This document shows positions 61,520 through 64,000 of a stretch of 64,000 nt of DNA, one piece after another. The stretch is from Oceanobacillus zhaokaii (GTDB lineage Bacteria; Bacillota; Bacilli; Bacillales; Amphibacillaceae), in NCBI RefSeq assembly GCF_003352005.1, contig NZ_CP024848.1:1559001-1623000 (forward strand). The letters run 5' to 3'. Under the pieces are notes generated by a model. It searched no databases. It had not been told where the DNA came from and saw only the letters and a list, made by a program, of their open reading frames with translations. Position numbers and translations under genes: made by a program. Within the stretch, counting starts at the first letter, position 1; every line of letters begins with the position of its first letter.

Positions 61520-62281
61520 ATGACTGCGACAAAAATATATGGGCATCGAGGATGTATGGGTACTTATCCGGAAAATACATTGTTAGGATTTCAAAAAGCA
61601 ATTGAGCAAGGTGTCGATGGAATTGAATTAGATGTTCAACTAACAAAAGATGGTGAAGTAATCGTTATTCATGATGAAATATTGGACAGGACGACAGATG
61701 GAAACGGATATATTAAAGATTTTACACTACAAGAAATAAAAGAATTTAGTGCTGGTGTTAATTACGAACATTTTCCTGGCTATGATGAGGCATCATGGGG
61801 AGCAGAACGTGTGCCGACACTTAAGGAAGTATTAGAACTTCTCGAACCATATGATACCGAATTAAATATTGAATTAAAAACCTATTTAATTAACTATGAG
61901 GGCATTGAAGAGAAAGTATTATCAATTGTGGAACAGTTTGGGAATGGCAGGAAAATTATTTTCTCTTCGTTTCATCTACCAACTTTATTACGGATTAAAA
62001 AGCTGAATAAATATGCTGAAATTGCCTGGTTGCTGGATCAACGAATCTCACACCCACAGGACTACATTCAAAGTCTGGACTTAGAAGCATTACATATATC
62101 AAAACAAGTCGCCTTATCGGATGCTTTCTATCTAAAAGATTTCTTTGAAAAAATACGTGTCTGGACAGTTAATGATAAAGATGAAATAAAACAATTACTT
62201 GATTTAAATGTAAATGCGATTATTACTGACTTCCCAGAAAGAGCGTTATTTTATCGAAGTGAAAGAAAATCATTTGTATAA
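61520..62281 (+). CDS. glpQ: Glycerophosphodiester phosphodiesterase, cytosolic
   Basis: 253-residue GDPD TIM barrel that releases sn-glycerol-3-phosphate from deacylated phospholipids. Catalytic residues: HRG in YGHRGCMGTYPENTLLGF near 8, ELDVQLTKDG near 39 and IHDEILDRTT near 53. No signal peptide, so it acts in the cytoplasm, on imported diesters. GGAGGATG ribosome-binding site. Follows the ugp operon after two terminators and overlaps a second GDPD. Confidence 0.92.
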   Translation: MTATKIYGHRGCMGTYPENTLLGFQKAIEQGVDGIELDVQLTKDGEVIVIHDEILDRTTDGNGYIKDFTLQEIKEFSAGVNYEHFPGYDEASWGAERVPTLKEVLELLEPYDTELNIELKTYLINYEGIEEKVLSIVEQFGNGRKIIFSSFHLPTLLRIKKLNKYAEIAWLLDQRISHPQDYIQSLDLEALHISKQVALSDAFYLKDFFEKIRVWTVNDKDEIKQLLDLNVNAIITDFPERALFYRSERKSFV

Positions 62282-63107
62282 AAGAAGTATAGGGTTTATT
62301 CTTTTTTTTAGCATCATGATTTTACTTGTATTCTATATTTCCAGCAATTGTGAAGTTGAACCGATGGTAGCGGATTTTCCGAAGATAATTGCCCATCGTG
62401 GTGCCAATGATCGTTTTAATGAAAGTACCATAAGTGCATATAAAATAGCTGCTAATGATGATGTCGATGCACTTGAAGTTGATTTACGGATGACAAAGGA
62501 TGGATCATTAGTTGCAATGCATGATAAGACGATTGATCGAACGACGAATGGTACTGGTGAGGTTTCGCACTATAATCTCGAGGAAATAAAGGAAATTCCA
62601 ACGATCGAGGTTTTTAGTAATCAATCAACTGTGGCAGTGATTCCAACACTGAAAGAGATCCTAGATACATTTACAGATACTGAACATTATTATATTGAAA
62701 CAAGATTAGTAAATGATGTATTAGCCATGGAAGAATCATTAGTCCAACTGTTGAATGAATATGATTTAATTGAGAAAAAACTCGTTACGATTCAGTCCTT
62801 TTCACAGGATAGTCTCGAAAGGATTCATGAATTAGCACCTGAAGTGCCGTTAACCTTATTATTTGGAAAAGGCAAGTTCAGCTTGAAAGAAGCGAAAATG
62901 GCAGACTATCCGTTCATAGGGATGGAAGCTTCCGATGTAACATTAAAGAATGTAAATGAATTACATCGCCAAGGGAAAGAAGTTCATGTGTTCTTTAACG
63001 ATTTGGAGACGGAAAAAAAGGAACAAGAGAGAGTTAAATTGCTCAATGTAGACGGCTATTTCACAAACGATATTGGATTTACGAAAAAAATATTGCAGTT
63101 AGAATAG
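62259..63107 (+). CDS. Membrane-anchored glycerophosphodiester phosphodiesterase
   Basis: About 282 residues: one N-terminal membrane segment (about residues 8-27, GFILFFSIMILLVFYI) and an extracytoplasmic GDPD domain with HRGANDRFNEST (PENT is NEST), EVDLRMTKDG and MHDKTIDRTTNG, all catalytic residues kept. Start uncertain: GTG 62259 or TTG 62274, both inside or at the end of the upstream gene; no strong ribosome-binding site. Together the pair could cleave diesters outside (this protein) and inside (the upstream one). Confidence 0.85.
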   Translation: MKENHLYKRSIGFILFFSIMILLVFYISSNCEVEPMVADFPKIIAHRGANDRFNESTISAYKIAANDDVDALEVDLRMTKDGSLVAMHDKTIDRTTNGTGEVSHYNLEEIKEIPTIEVFSNQSTVAVIPTLKEILDTFTDTEHYYIETRLVNDVLAMEESLVQLLNEYDLIEKKLVTIQSFSQDSLERIHELAPEVPLTLLFGKGKFSLKEAKMADYPFIGMEASDVTLKNVNELHRQGKEVHVFFNDLETEKKEQERVKLLNVDGYFTNDIGFTKKILQLE

Positions 63108-63122
63108 GTTGATTTTATTTTG

Positions 63123-63161
63123 GGGAACTTGCATGCCATTTGGATGTAAGTTCTTTTTTCA
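63123..63161 (+). terminator. Terminator after the second GDPD
   Basis: GAACTTGCAT pairs with ATGTAAGTTC, followed by TTTTTT. Confidence 0.9.
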
Positions 63162-63440
63162 TTTCTGTTTTAGGTGGAATTAAAGTTATACTTGGCAGTT
63201 AAGAGAGCATAAAAACATTATTAACGAATAAGTGCAGACTAGTTTTCTAATCGTTTTAATTATTCCGGATTCAAATAGTATGATACCATAAAATATAAAC
63301 AAAGCTTCTGAGAAACTAATAAGAAAAAGTATTAGAGTGCATAAGGGTGGAAAACCTTCTCATTTAATTAGTGAAAATAGATCGCCAGTTCATTTTGGCT
63401 TGACTCTGGCTTTCTATGGTTAAAAAAGGAGGAAATAACA
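63162..63440. other. Intergenic stretch before dsdA
   Basis: No supportable gene. AT-rich with several weak promoter-like hexamers; none convincing. Confidence 0.4.
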
Positions 63441-64000
63441 TTGTTTTCGAAAAAAATAATCGAAACTTATCAAAGTAAATATCCAGTTTTAAAAGAAGTC
63501 ATGGAACTACATCCTGTAACTTGGATTAACCCTAAGCTCACTTCTGTAAATGCGTTCAATGCAACTGATTTGACGATGGTGAATATTCACGAGGCAGAGA
63601 AGCTTTGGAATCGTTTCGAGCCATTTTTTAGAAAGGAATTCCCTGAAACGAAAGCAACAAATGGAATAATCGAATCGCCACTTAAGAAAATTGTGGCAAT
63701 GAAAGCGAGAATAGAAGATAAGCTTTCATCAGAAATAAGTGGAAATCTCTATTTGAAATGTGACAATGAATTATCTATTGCTGGTTCAATAAAAGCTAGG
63801 GGTGGTTTTTATGAGGTATTACATTATGCAGAGTCATTAGCAATAAAAGCTGGCTTACTAACAAAAGATGACAATTATGAAGTTTTTACGAGTAAAGCGT
63901 TTAAGCGTTTTTTCCAGCAACACAGTATCGGTGTTGGTTCAACAGGGAACTTAGGATTGAGTATTGGTATCATGTCGGCAAAGCTTGGATTTAAGGTGAA
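63441..64000 (+). CDS. dsdA: D-serine ammonia-lyase, 3' end beyond window
   Basis: About 186 residues visible, start TTG behind AAAGGAGGAAATAAC. D-serine dehydratase converts D-serine to pyruvate and ammonia and detoxifies D-serine. SIAGSIKARGGFYEVL near residue 115 holds the PLP lysine; IGVGSTGNLGLSIGIM near 165 is the phosphate-binding loop, and the early PVTWINP matches the family. The window ends before the C-terminus. Confidence 0.93.
   Translation, partial: MFSKKIIETYQSKYPVLKEVMELHPVTWINPKLTSVNAFNATDLTMVNIHEAEKLWNRFEPFFRKEFPETKATNGIIESPLKKIVAMKARIEDKLSSEISGNLYLKCDNELSIAGSIKARGGFYEVLHYAESLAIKAGLLTKDDNYEVFTSKAFKRFFQQHSIGVGSTGNLGLSIGIMSAKLGFKV

Noticed and set aside
1..64000. CRISPR arrays, prophage, transposase or restriction-modification system
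   Set aside because: No spaced repeats of CRISPR type, no phage structural genes, no transposase; the DUF4145 and SNF2 genes lack defence partners.

Overview
The window looks like a chromosome segment of a low-GC, endospore-forming, probably halotolerant member of the Bacillaceae (Oceanobacillus/Virgibacillus-like). Reasons: AT-rich DNA, strong GGAGG ribosome-binding sites with frequent TTG and GTG starts, and many genes whose best recognisable relatives are Bacillus subtilis genes in partly conserved order (qoxABCD; ytfP-ytgP; ytlP-ytlQ-ytlR-ytmP-ytzH-trmB; pspA-ydjG-ydjH-ydjI; ykoN/ykoP-ykoQ). Family assignments come from reading the translations; no database search was run. No rRNA, tRNA, CRISPR array, prophage or transposase gene was seen.

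Layout. 1-6.5 kb: flotillin (cut by the left edge) with its NfeD-like partner YuaF behind a SigW-type promoter, a small membrane protein, and qoxABCD (quinol oxidase) behind a Rex-like operator. 6.5-13 kb: PAP2 phosphatase plus glycosyltransferase, a DAACS symporter, a flavoprotein and the MurJ/YtgP flippase. 13-18.6 kb: a forward run of RNA-processing and lipid or nucleotide genes ending in trmB. 18.6-22.6 kb: the pspA-ydjGHI envelope-stress operon behind a near-perfect SigW promoter. 23-33 kb: NrnB nuclease, the ykoN/ykoPQ group, a DUF421 protein, YqjF, and a SWIM-SNF2 helicase. 32.7-34.6 kb: small spore or stress-type proteins and a BrfA-like ribosome rescue factor. 34.8-43.7 kb: a CwlO-like 3D-domain protein with a WalR box, an esterase, an ABC-F protein, an autoregulated TetR/metallo-hydrolase pair and several small proteins. 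43.9-49.5 kb: two YjcZ-type miniproteins, an FMN reductase-like protein, a sigma-region-2-only protein, a PTS-like permease that lacks IIB and the IIA phosphohistidine, its AraC neighbour, and ProC. 49.9-56.5 kb: GH3 hydrolase, Ca2+/H+ antiporter, a LysM-3D protein with a WalR box, a DUF4145 protein and YkoF. 57-63 kb: a Ugp-like glycerol-phosphate ABC transporter followed by two glycerophosphodiesterases. The right edge cuts D-serine dehydratase.

How it fits together. Envelope maintenance recurs: two SigW promoters (yuaF-floT, pspA operon), two WalR boxes (both 3D-domain wall proteins), MurJ, a PAP2 phosphatase and YkoN. Respiration (qox) appears linked to NADH/NAD+ through Rex. The Ugp importer and GDPD enzymes form a glycerophosphodiester salvage module with a possible Pho box.

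Most interesting: (1) the brfA-like gene, whose own intrinsic terminator lies inside its last codons so that its mRNA should lack a stop codon; (2) the PTS-like EIIC-EIIA protein at 45.7-47.3 kb with Phe at the phosphorylated His position and no EIIB; (3) a MITE-like repeat of about 245-310 bp with inverted ends, two good copies and one remnant, one copy lying inside the pspA operon; (4) a stand-alone sigma region 2 protein; (5) a frameshifted small lipoprotein gene.
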